Source: DATEDA01 sp050741515 (lineage in GTDB: Bacteria; Pseudomonadota; Gammaproteobacteria; Burkholderiales; SG8-39). From it: a stretch of DNA of 6,657 bases. Positions 1 through 5,698 of this stretch are shown here, piece by piece; position 1 is the first letter of the stretch, and every line of letters begins with the position of its first letter. The DNA lies in NCBI GenBank assembly GCA_050741515.1, contig JBOIFD010000342.1, positions 1 to 6,657 on the forward strand. Direction: 5' to 3'. The translations under genes and the position numbers were made by a program. The notes below the pieces were generated by a model. That model saw only the letters and a list, made by a program, of their open reading frames with translations, was not told the origin of the DNA and did not search any database.

Positions 1-1103
1 GAGAGCACCGGGAGGTGCGTGAACGCCCGCTGATGGTGGACCTCCTCGATGTTCGCGTTCGCTGCGGCCAGGCAGGCCGTCACTTTCGCGAGCGCGCCCG
101 GCAGGTCGCGCAGCTCGACCATCAGGCGCGCCAGGCGCCCGGACCGCGCCATTCCGCGCTCGATGATGTCGGACAGGAGGAGCGGATCGATGTTGCCGCC
201 GGAGAGCACGACGCCGACCTTCCGGCCGCGGAAGCACCCCGGGTGCCGCAGCAGCGCGGCGAGCCCGGCCGCGCCCGCGCCCTCGACCACGCTCTTCTCG
301 ATCTCCAGCAGCATGACGATCGCCTGCTCGATGTCGCCGTCGTCGACGACCAGCACGTCGCGCACGAGCGTGCGCACGATCGGCAGCGTCAGCGCGCCCG
401 GTTCCTTGACCGCGATGCCCTCGGCGATCGTGCTGGCGGCGAACGTCGCGGGCGCGCCCTGCAGCGCGCAGCGCATGGCCGGGAAGCCGCTCGTCTCCAC
501 GCCGTAGAGCTCGATCGCAGGGGCAAGGTCCTTCGCCGCGACCGCCATTCCGGCGATCAGCCCGCCGCCGCCGACCGGCACCACCAGGACCTCGAGCCCC
601 GGCTGCGCGGCGAGCATCTCGAGCGCCACGGTCCCCTGGCCGCAGATGACCCGCCCGTCGTCGTAGGGATGCACCACGGTCAGCCCGCGGGCCTGCGCGA
701 GCGCGCGACCGGCGCTCATCGCCTCGTCGAACGTCTCGCCTTCCAGGAGCACCTCGGCGCCGTGGTCCCGCGTGCGCTCGATCTTCACGTGGGGCGTGAA
801 CCGCGGCATGACGATCACGGCTCTGATGCCGAGCCGACCGGCGTGGTACGCGACCGCCTGCGCGTGGTTGCCCGCCGAGACCGCGAGCACGCCGGCGGCG
901 CGCTCCGCCGCCGCGAGGGCAGCGAGCTTGTTCAGCGCGCCGCGCTCCTTGAACGACGCGGTGAACTGGAGGTTCTCGAATTTGAGCCAGACCTCGGCGC
1001 CGGTGATCTCCGACAGCGTTCGCGAGGCGAGGCACGGCGTCTCCACCACCGCCCCGGCGATCGTCGCCGCTGCCTCGCGAACGCACTGCGCGGTGACGGT
1101 CAT
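1..1103 (-). CDS. ilvA: Threonine ammonia-lyase (threonine dehydratase), PLP-dependent, 3' end cut by window
   Basis: Deaminates L-threonine to 2-oxobutanoate and ammonia in the cytosol; this feeds isoleucine synthesis or threonine breakdown. The 367 visible residues follow the fold-type II PLP enzyme pattern. The Schiff-base lysine is K52 in the motif ASFKERGA, SAGNH (76-80) is the substrate/cofactor loop, a VGGGGL stretch near the middle is the phosphate-binding glycine loop, and LSGGN further on is the conserved pyridine-ring contact. The last visible part, with RLMVELRDLPGALAKV, is the start of a C-terminal ACT regulatory domain, so feedback or allosteric control is likely. The layout fits the medium form of about 400 residues with one ACT domain, so roughly 30-40 residues should lie beyond the window. 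The ATG overlaps the stop of hemJ by one base (TGATG), suggesting translational coupling. Whether it is biosynthetic or catabolic cannot be told from this window. Confidence 0.93.
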   Translation of the reverse strand, partial: MTVTAQCVREAAATIAGAVVETPCLASRTLSEITGAEVWLKFENLQFTASFKERGALNKLAALAAAERAAGVLAVSAGNHAQAVAYHAGRLGIRAVIVMPRFTPHVKIERTRDHGAEVLLEGETFDEAMSAGRALAQARGLTVVHPYDDGRVICGQGTVALEMLAAQPGLEVLVVPVGGGGLIAGMAVAAKDLAPAIELYGVETSGFPAMRCALQGAPATFAASTIAEGIAVKEPGALTLPIVRTLVRDVLVVDDGDIEQAIVMLLEIEKSVVEGAGAAGLAALLRHPGCFRGRKVGVVLSGGNIDPLLLSDIIERGMARSGRLARLMVELRDLPGALAKVTACLAAANANIEEVHHQRAFTHLPVL

Positions 1104-1522
1104 CAGATCGGCTTCACGACCGCGAGGATCACCGCGGCCAGGAGGAGCACGACCGGCACCTCGTTGAACCAGCGGTACCAGACGTCGCTCCGCGTGTTGC
1201 GGTCGCGCTTGAAGTCCAGGAGGAGCTTCCCGCACCAGACGTGGTAGCCGATGAGCAGCACCACCACCGCCAGCTTGGCGTGCAACCACCCCGCGCCTGC
1301 TCCGATGCCGTACCCGAGCCACAGCCACAGGCCGAACGCGATCGTGAGCACCGCGCCCGGCGTCATGATGCCGAAGAAGAGCTTGCGCTCCATCACCTTG
1401 AAGCGCTCGGCTCCCGCGCGGTCGGTCGCCAGCGCGTGATACACGAACAGCCGCGGCAGGTAGAAGAGCCCCGCGAACCACGTCACCATGGACGCGATGT
1501 GCAGCGCCTTGATCCAGAGCAT
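1103..1522 (-). CDS. hemJ: HemJ-type protoporphyrinogen IX oxidase (CopD-like membrane protein)
   Basis: A small inner-membrane protein of 139 residues, the usual size for the HemJ/UPF0093 family. HemJ oxidises protoporphyrinogen IX to protoporphyrin IX, the penultimate step of haem synthesis, in bacteria lacking HemG and HemY. Four hydrophobic segments are visible (about 3-22, 53-71, 80-100 and 121-137). Family marks include the N-terminal IKALHI with H8, the block WFAGLFYLPRLFVYHA (15-30), MERKLF (44-49), GWLHAKLA (78-85) with H81 and K83, and the C-terminal YRWFNEVPV (116-124) ending in VVKPI. The conserved histidines are those discussed as haem-b ligands in this family. It starts 6 bases after the nodJ-like stop and overlaps the next start by one base, so it sits inside the operon. 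No promoter or Shine-Dalgarno of its own is evident. Function by family is firm; electron acceptor unknown. Confidence 0.9.
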   Translation of the reverse strand: MLWIKALHIASMVTWFAGLFYLPRLFVYHALATDRAGAERFKVMERKLFFGIMTPGAVLTIAFGLWLWLGYGIGAGAGWLHAKLAVVVLLIGYHVWCGKLLLDFKRDRNTRSDVWYRWFNEVPVVLLLAAVILAVVKPI

Positions 1523-1528
1523 CTCGCG

Positions 1529-2308
1529 TCAGCTCGCCAGCCGCCGCCTCAGGAGCACCGTCGCAGCATAGAAGCCGGCCACGGCGTAGGCAAGCAGCAC
1601 CGCGACGTGCAGCAGCACGTTCCCGGGCAGCGCGCCGAAGGTGAGCGGCCGGACGAGCTCGACCGCGTGCGCGAGCGGCAGCACCTCGGCCGCGATCCGC
1701 AGCGGCGCGGGCAGCTGCTCCAGGGGGAAGAACACGCCGGAGAGCATCGCCATCGGCGTGATGACCAGCGTGAAGTAGTAGCTGAAGAAGTCGTAGGACG
1801 GCGACAGCGCCGTGATCGCGAGCCCCAGCGCGCCGAAGCAGAGCCCGATCAGCGGCACGACCGCCAGCGTCACCAGCGCGAGCGGCGAGGTCACGACCCC
1901 GAGCGCGTACACCACGACCAGGATGGCGAGCCCGGAAAGGCAGCTCTTGGTCGCCGCCCACACCAGCTCGGCGAGCACCACGTCGTCCAGCGCGAGCGGC
2001 GCGTTGGTGATCGCGTCCCAGGTGCGCTGGACGTGCATGCGCGAGAACGCCGAGTAGAGCGCCTCGAACGTCGCGGTGTTCATGGTCGAGAAGCAGATGA
2101 TCCCGGCGGCGAGGAAGGCGATGTAGGACACGCCGCCGACCTCGGGCAGCAGCGCGCCGAGGCCGAAGCCCAGGCCGAGCATGTAGATCGTCGGATCGGC
2201 CAGGTTGAAGAGCACCGAAGGCGCGGCGAGCTTGGTCCAGACCAGGAAATGGCGCCGCCAGACGGGGACGAAGCGGAGCGAGAGGCGGGGGAGGGTATAG
2301 GTGTTCAT
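1529..2308 (-). CDS. nodJ: ABC-2 type transporter permease, NodJ family
   Basis: Membrane subunit of an ABC-2 exporter, 259 residues, the usual NodJ length. About six hydrophobic segments are visible, at roughly 40-56, 62-78, 113-138, 143-168, 178-194 and 231-252. The N-terminal stretch includes WRRHFLVWTK (17-26), and the region RTWDAITNAPL (95-105) between the second and third segments is the cytoplasmic coupling part typical of this family. Another NodJ-like mark is MLSGVFFPLEQLP (188-200). In rhizobia NodJ with NodI exports lipochitin oligosaccharide Nod factors, but no nod synthesis gene is seen here, so the cargo is unknown. The start lies 5 bases after the stop of the ATPase gene, so the two subunits are made together. 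The C-terminus is positively charged (LRRRLAS), consistent with a cytoplasmic end. Confidence 0.9.
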   Translation of the reverse strand: MNTYTLPRLSLRFVPVWRRHFLVWTKLAAPSVLFNLADPTIYMLGLGFGLGALLPEVGGVSYIAFLAAGIICFSTMNTATFEALYSAFSRMHVQRTWDAITNAPLALDDVVLAELVWAATKSCLSGLAILVVVYALGVVTSPLALVTLAVVPLIGLCFGALGLAITALSPSYDFFSYYFTLVITPMAMLSGVFFPLEQLPAPLRIAAEVLPLAHAVELVRPLTFGALPGNVLLHVAVLLAYAVAGFYAATVLLRRRLAS

Positions 2309-2313
2309 GGCGA

Positions 2314-3273
2314 TCAGTCCCGGAGCTCGCGTCCGGTCAGCTTGAGGAACACGTCCTCGAGGCTGGCCGGACGATGGAGATAACGCAGCCCGCGCGTGCG
2401 TTCGAGGCTGGCGAGGAGCGGCGCGGCGTCCGGGGCATACGCGAAGACGGTCTCGCCGCTGCGCTCGAGGCGCGAGGCGAGCCGCGCGCCTTCGGTCGCC
2501 GCCCAGTGGTCGAGGCCGTCGCCGTGCGCTTCCACGACGTGCGGCTCGATGTGGCGCGCGATCAGCTCGCGCGGGCTGCCCTCGGCGATGAAGCGGCCGC
2601 GGTCCATGATCGCGATCCGGTCACAGAGCCGCTCGGCCTCTTCCATGAAGTGGGTCGTGAGGACGATCGTCTTGCCGCGCGCGAGCAGCTGCTTGAGCCG
2701 GTCCCAGATCACGTGCCGCGCCTGCGGGTCGAGGCCGGTCGTCGGCTCGTCCATGAAGACGAGCTCCGGATCGTTCACCAGCGCGCGGGCGAGCATGAGG
2801 CGGCGCCGCATGCCGCCCGAGAGCGTCTGGATCCGGCTCGATCGGCGGCCCGCGAGCCCCGCGAACTCCAGCAGCTCCGGGATGCGTTCGCGGATGACCT
2901 GGCCCGCGAGCCCGAAGTAGCGGCCAAAGACGAGCAGGTTCTCCGCGACGGTGAAGTCGGGGTCGAGGTTGTCCATCTGCGGCACGACCCCGACCGCGCG
3001 CCGCGCGCCGCGCGCGCGCGCCGGTACCGGCTCGCCCAGCAGTCCGATCTCGCCGCCGTCGGGCGCGATCAGGCCGAGGCAGAGCCGCAGCGTCGTCGTC
3101 TTGCCCGCGCCGTTCGGCCCCAGCAGGCCGAAGCACTCGCCGCGGCGGATCGCGAACGAGATTCCGGCGACCACCTCGAGCTCGCCGTAGCGCTTGCGCA
3201 GGCGCTGCACGCGCAGCACCGCGCTCGCGTCCTCGAGGGTTGGGGGTCGCGGCGCTTCCTGCTTCACCGCCAT
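2314..3273 (-). CDS. nodI: ABC transporter ATP-binding protein, NodI/DrrA type
   Basis: Cytoplasmic ATPase subunit, 319 residues, partner of the permease that follows 5 bases downstream. All nucleotide-binding elements are present: Walker A GPNGAGKT (52-59), Q-loop glutamine in VVPQMD (Q99), signature LSGGM (151-155), Walker B LVFMDE (171-176), D-loop GLDP (180-183) and switch histidine H208. Residues from about 235 form the extra C-terminal domain typical of NodI/DrrA/CcmA-like ATPases, ending with SLEDVFLKLTGREL. I chose the ATG at 3273 because AAGGGG lies just upstream of it and the protein then begins like its relatives; a longer frame starting at 3372 would be antisense-like arginine/alanine-rich sequence inside the hydrolase gene. 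The gene overlaps the hydrolase stop by 10 bases. Non-rhizobial NodIJ pairs of this kind are common in betaproteobacteria; the exported substrate is not known. Confidence 0.93.
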   Translation of the reverse strand: MAVKQEAPRPPTLEDASAVLRVQRLRKRYGELEVVAGISFAIRRGECFGLLGPNGAGKTTTLRLCLGLIAPDGGEIGLLGEPVPARARGARRAVGVVPQMDNLDPDFTVAENLLVFGRYFGLAGQVIRERIPELLEFAGLAGRRSSRIQTLSGGMRRRLMLARALVNDPELVFMDEPTTGLDPQARHVIWDRLKQLLARGKTIVLTTHFMEEAERLCDRIAIMDRGRFIAEGSPRELIARHIEPHVVEAHGDGLDHWAATEGARLASRLERSGETVFAYAPDAAPLLASLERTRGLRYLHRPASLEDVFLKLTGRELRD

Positions 3274-3911
3274 TGCCCCTTGATGATGCTCTTGATGAGG
3301 TGCAGCTTGCGGTGGAAGAAGTGATCGGCGCCGGGCACGACGACGACCGGCAGCTCCTGCGGCCGGGCCCACGCGAGGGTGTTCGCGAGCGGCGCCGTTT
3401 CGTCCAGCTCGCCGTGGATCACGATCGTATCGGACGGGACGGGCTCGGCCCGGTAGGCGCGGCCGCCGGTCACGAGCCCGTCCGGCACGCCGACGAGCAC
3501 CATGCGTTCGGGCTTCACGCGCTTCGCGACGCGCGTCTGCACGAAGGCGCCGAACGAGAACCCGGCGAGCGCGACCGGCAGCGGGCCGACGCGCCCGTGC
3601 GCCCAGTCGACGACGCGCACGAGGTCGTCGGTCTCGCCGATGCCCTCGTCGTGTTCGCCTGCGCTCGCGCCGACGCCGCGGAAGTTCGGCCGGATCGCGA
3701 CGTAGCCGAGCTCGGTGAAGGTTCTCGCCAGCGTCTGCGCGACCTTGTTGTCGAGCGTCCCGCCGAACAGCGGGTGGGGGTGGGCGACGAGCGCGACGCC
3801 GCGTGCCGCCTGGTCCGCGGCCTCGGTCGGGGACCCCGCCGGTTGATCGACGACGACCTCGATGTCGCCGGCGGCGCCCGCGACGAGCGCCCGCTCCGGC
3901 TTGCGGGTCAT
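3264..3911 (-). CDS. Alpha/beta hydrolase, COG2945-like
   Basis: A 215-residue alpha/beta hydrolase of unknown substrate. The N-terminal block AHPHPLFGGTLDNKV (43-57) and PNFRGVGAS (75-83) are typical of the small COG2945-like hydrolases. The nucleophile elbow is GFSFG with S119; the likely acid is D170 in HGELDE, and the likely catalytic histidine is H197 in GADHFFH, which gives a complete triad. There is no signal peptide or membrane segment, so it should be cytosolic. I chose the ATG at 3911 because it forms an ATGA overlap with the ferredoxin stop; upstream of it the frame is open through the ferredoxin and QueC-like genes, but only as a shadow with no family resemblance. It precedes the NodI-like ATPase with a 10-base overlap. 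An esterase or thioesterase role linked to the exporter's cargo is possible but is inference only. Confidence 0.88.
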   Translation of the reverse strand: MTRKPERALVAGAAGDIEVVVDQPAGSPTEAADQAARGVALVAHPHPLFGGTLDNKVAQTLARTFTELGYVAIRPNFRGVGASAGEHDEGIGETDDLVRVVDWAHGRVGPLPVALAGFSFGAFVQTRVAKRVKPERMVLVGVPDGLVTGGRAYRAEPVPSDTIVIHGELDETAPLANTLAWARPQELPVVVVPGADHFFHRKLHLIKSIIKGQWR

Positions 3912-4216
3912 AAGCGCAGGCGGTCGACGACCCGGCCGTGGACGAGGTGCTCCTCGATGATCTCGTCGATGTCGGACTTGTCGACGTAGGTGTACCAGAC
4001 GGCGTCGGGGTACACCACGATGCAGGGGCCCTCCTCGCAGCGGTCGAGGCAGCCGGCCTTGTTCACGCGCACCTTGCCCGGCCCGGCGAGCTTGCGCTCC
4101 TTGACGCGGTCCTTGCAGTAGGCGCGCATCGCATCGGCGTCGTGGTTCTGGCAGCACGCCGCGCCGGCGTCGCGCTGGTTGCAGCAGAAGAAGACGTGCC
4201 TGGCGTAGTAGCTCAT
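3908..4216 (-). CDS. Thioredoxin-like [2Fe-2S] ferredoxin
   Basis: A 102-residue protein of the thioredoxin-like [2Fe-2S] ferredoxin family, related to Shethna protein and the NuoE C-terminal fold. It begins YYARHVFFCCNQ, and the cysteines are C11/C12, C21/C22, C34, C56, C60 and C65. The pattern GCLDRCEEGPC (55-65) is the family hallmark; by family comparison the cluster ligands should be one of C11/C12, one of C21/C22, plus C56 and C60. It is soluble, without a signal peptide, and is expected to carry electrons in the cytosol; its partner is unknown. I chose the ATG at 4216 because MSYYARHVFFC is where the family begins, although the frame stays open to 4306. There is no Shine-Dalgarno before it, but a TATAAT box ends 8 bases upstream. 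It is the first gene of the minus-strand operon and is fused by ATGA overlap to the hydrolase. Confidence 0.88.
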   Translation of the reverse strand: MSYYARHVFFCCNQRDAGAACCQNHDADAMRAYCKDRVKERKLAGPGKVRVNKAGCLDRCEEGPCIVVYPDAVWYTYVDKSDIDEIIEEHLVHGRVVDRLRL

Positions 4217-4223
4217 CGAGGCG

Positions 4224-4229
4224 ATTATA
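4224..4229 (-). promoter_or_regulatory. -10 box (TATAAT) of the ferredoxin operon promoter
   Basis: A perfect TATAAT on the minus strand in a 40-bp divergent spacer that is otherwise GC-rich. It ends 8 bases before the ferredoxin ATG, so transcription should begin at or within a base or two of the start codon. No convincing -35 hexamer is found at 15-19 bases spacing (the region reads GGCGCCGCGAAG), so it may be weak or activator-dependent. The same AT-rich patch reads TATAAG on the plus strand. Confidence 0.55.
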
Positions 4230-4237
4230 AGCTCGCG

Positions 4238-4246
4238 TGCTACGCT
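4238..4246 (+). promoter_or_regulatory. Possible extended -10 element for the QueC-like gene
   Basis: TGCTACGCT has the TGN extension followed by a weak -10 (TACGCT). It would place the start of transcription about 4 bases before the ATG at 4257. The alternative is TATAAG at 4226-4231, giving a leader of about 20 bases. Neither has a clear -35. This is a pattern-based guess. Confidence 0.25.
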
Positions 4247-4256
4247 TCGCGGCGCC

Positions 4257-4877
4257 ATGGACGGCCCCGCGATCCTGCTCGTCTCCGGCGGCGTCGAGAG
4301 CACCACGCTCCTCCATCAGCTCGCCCGCGCCGGCGAGCAGGTGCAGGCGCTGTTCATCGACTACGGCCAGCGCGCGGCGGCGCTGGAGCGCCGCGCGGCC
4401 GAGAGCCACTGCGAGCCGCTCGGCGTCGAGCTCGTCGCGCTCGACCTCGCGCGGGTCGGCGCGACCTTCCGGCGCGGCCAGGACCGCAAGGCGCACGTGC
4501 CGCTGCCGCACCGGAACCTCGTCGCGCTGAGCCTCGGGCTCTCGTACGCGACCAATCTCGGCGCCGCGAAGCTGTACCTGGCGGTGAACCACGGCGACAC
4601 GCTCGACTATCCGTCGGCGTCGCACGCGTTTCTCGCCCAGTTCCGGCTGACCTGCGGGCTGCTGGGCGGCGTCGAGCTGCGCACGCCGTACGTGAGCCTC
4701 GGGAAGAGCGAGGTCGTGCGCCGCGGCGTGGAGCTCGGCGTCGACTACGACACCACGTACTCGTGCCTGCTCGGCCATCCGGTGCACTGCGGGCGCTGTC
4801 CGCAGTGCCAGAAGCGGCGGACGGCGTTCGGCGAGGCGGGCGTCGGGGAGCGGGCCGACTTCTATCGCGTGCAGTGA
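4257..4877 (+). CDS. QueC-like PP-loop ATPase (7-cyano-7-deazaguanine synthase family), divergent
   Basis: A 206-residue protein of the QueC/ExsB branch of PP-loop ATPases, slightly shorter than typical QueC (about 220-230). QueC converts carboxydeazaguanine to preQ0 with ATP and ammonia in queuosine synthesis. Seen here: PP-loop LVSGGVESTTLL (8-19), FIDYGQR (33-39) matching the QueC DYGQRH block, and a C-terminal zinc pattern C170, C178, C181, C184 (SCLLG then HCGRCPQCQKR). Odd points: E14 replaces the nearly universal aspartate of SGGxDS; the usual VPGRN appears as VPLPHRN (81-87); the YPDCR substrate motif is YPSAS (118-122). The fold and zinc site therefore look kept while the nucleotide and base contacts changed. 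No queD, queE or queF lies in the window. It may make preQ0 or act on another substrate, so I withhold a gene symbol. No Shine-Dalgarno precedes the ATG. It is divergent to the ferredoxin operon. Confidence 0.82.
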   Translation: MDGPAILLVSGGVESTTLLHQLARAGEQVQALFIDYGQRAAALERRAAESHCEPLGVELVALDLARVGATFRRGQDRKAHVPLPHRNLVALSLGLSYATNLGAAKLYLAVNHGDTLDYPSASHAFLAQFRLTCGLLGGVELRTPYVSLGKSEVVRRGVELGVDYDTTYSCLLGHPVHCGRCPQCQKRRTAFGEAGVGERADFYRVQ

Positions 4878-4901
4878 GCGGCGGCTGCGCCGGCGCGGGC
4901 G

Positions 4902-5327
4902 CTACGCGCGCACGATTCGCAACCCCTCGCGCGTCGCCGCGTCGTTGAGTCGAGTGTCGAGACCGACAAACTCCAGCGTCGCCGGCTCGCCTTCGGCGGC
5001 GACGATCGCAGCGGCGAGCTGCAGACTGTCCGCGGCCCGCAGCGGGTGGACGCGCAGGAGTCGCTGCGCGACGCTGCGGACCGCCTCCGACGGCAGCACC
5101 TCCTGCCAGCTCGCGCCGAGCGAGCTCAGCCGGTCGAGCGCCTCGGTCGCCTCGCCGAGGGCGAGCGCGCCCTCCCGCTCGCGGCGCGCCAGGGCGGAGG
5201 CGCATTCCACGGGCGTCGCCCACCACACGAGCATCACGGGGTCCTGCTCGAGCAGCGTGAGGAGCGCCTCGCGGGTGGGCTCGTCGACGAGGAGCGGCAC
5301 GATCGCCGACGCGTCCCAGAACCTCAC
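4902..5327 (-). CDS. vapC: VapC-type PIN-domain ribonuclease toxin
   Basis: A 141-residue PIN-domain protein, the usual VapC length. The acidic metal-binding residues expected of an active PIN nuclease are visible: D5 in FWDASAIV, E41 in TPVECASAL, D100 in LRAADSLQLAAA, and D124 in FVGLDTRLNDAA. VapC toxins are Mg2+-dependent endoribonucleases that cut tRNA or rRNA and stop translation when freed from the antitoxin; the RNA target here cannot be read from sequence. It starts with GTG, which overlaps the antitoxin stop as GTGA, so translation should be coupled to the antitoxin. No Shine-Dalgarno stands at a normal distance from the start. It ends 24 bases from the stop of the QueC-like gene, tail to tail, with no terminator visible in that gap. 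All key residues are present, so it is probably functional. Confidence 0.9.
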   Translation of the reverse strand: MRFWDASAIVPLLVDEPTREALLTLLEQDPVMLVWWATPVECASALARREREGALALGEATEALDRLSSLGASWQEVLPSEAVRSVAQRLLRVHPLRAADSLQLAAAIVAAEGEPATLEFVGLDTRLNDAATREGLRIVRA

Positions 5328-5611
5328 CGGCTCTCGTTCCGCTCCTCGAGGAGCGCCTGGACGACGCTCTGCTTCGGCTTGGGCGCGGTGCCGCGCAGCG
5401 TCTTCACCGCGAGCGGACGCGTGGCGCGGCGCAAGAGGCCGGACCGCTCGAGCCGGGTGAGCCGGTCCTGACCGCGCTCCTCGGCGACGACCCGTTCGAG
5501 CCGCGCGACCGGCTGGTCGCGGTCGAGGATCAGCACGGTTTCGCCCGCCCGCACCTTCTTCAGATACGCGCTCAGGCGGTTCTTCAGCTCCGAGATCGTG
5601 GCCCTTTCCAC
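5324..5611 (-). CDS. vapB: VapB-type antitoxin, Phd/YefM family
   Basis: A 95-residue antitoxin, partner of the PIN toxin just downstream. The N-terminal half matches the Phd/YefM DNA-binding fold: ATISELKNRLSAYLKKVRAG (4-23) followed by ETVLILDRDQPVARLE (24-39). The C-terminal half (about 45-95) is charged, rich in Arg, Leu and Lys, and should be the flexible toxin-binding tail. It neutralises the toxin by direct binding and usually represses its own promoter. The start is GTG at 5611, chosen because family members begin a few residues before TISELK; no ATG is available nearby. No Shine-Dalgarno precedes it, and the -10 box ends only 6 bases upstream, so the mRNA is probably leaderless. Its stop overlaps the toxin GTG by four bases. 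Confidence 0.88.
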   Translation of the reverse strand: MERATISELKNRLSAYLKKVRAGETVLILDRDQPVARLERVVAEERGQDRLTRLERSGLLRRATRPLAVKTLRGTAPKPKQSVVQALLEERNESR

Positions 5612-5617
5612 CAGGCT

Positions 5618-5646
5618 ATTCTAGACAGATTGACATGACCTGACAA
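5618..5646 (-). promoter_or_regulatory. Sigma70-type promoter of vapBC
   Basis: On the minus strand TTGTCA (5646-5641, five of six to TTGACA), an exact 17-base spacer, then TAGAAT (5623-5618, five of six to TATAAT). This is the best housekeeping-type promoter in the window and sits in its most AT-rich non-coding patch. The predicted transcription start is about 5611, the first base of the vapB GTG codon or next to it. Confidence 0.7.
5630..5646. promoter_or_regulatory. Candidate VapB/VapBC operator
   Basis: On the plus strand TTGACATGACCTGACAA is an imperfect 17-base palindrome: outer arms TTGACA and TGACAA around a 5-base centre, one mismatch between the arms. It can also be read as three TGACA/TGACC pentamers at 5-base intervals. 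It covers the -35 hexamer and part of the spacer, where a bound VapBC complex would block polymerase. Autoregulation is usual for such pairs; binding here is inferred. Confidence 0.45.
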
Positions 5647-5698
5647 CCCCTGAGGGTCCCGGTCCGACGAGGTCGCGGTCGCGGGGCTGAGGCTGCGC

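Noticed and set aside
3274..3372. Upstream start of the NodI-like gene giving 352 residues
   Set aside because: The added 33 residues are the hydrolase gene read out of frame; the ATG at 3273 has AAGGGG just upstream.
15..3989. Long plus-strand open frames (380-410 codons and shorter) opposite the minus-strand operon
   Set aside because: They are antisense to genes with clear families, are rich in Arg, His, Glu and Ala, and show no domain motif; G/C-ending codons remove stops from the opposite strand.
4217..4306. Longer start for the ferredoxin at 4306
   Set aside because: It would overlap the QueC-like start, and the family begins at MSYYARHVFF; a TATAAT box lies between the two start choices.
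3912..4787. Upstream extension of the hydrolase frame to a 507-residue protein
   Set aside because: The extra part runs through the ferredoxin gene and antisense to the QueC-like gene, is low-complexity, and the family's own start at 3911 forms an ATGA overlap.
4878..4901. Possible bidirectional terminator between the QueC-like gene and vapC
   Set aside because: The 10-base palindrome GCGCCGGCGC (4887-4896) has no loop and no T-run on either side.
4354..5226. 290-residue minus-strand open frame spanning the QueC-like and vapC genes
   Set aside because: Arg/Ala-rich shadow crossing two supported genes, with no motif.
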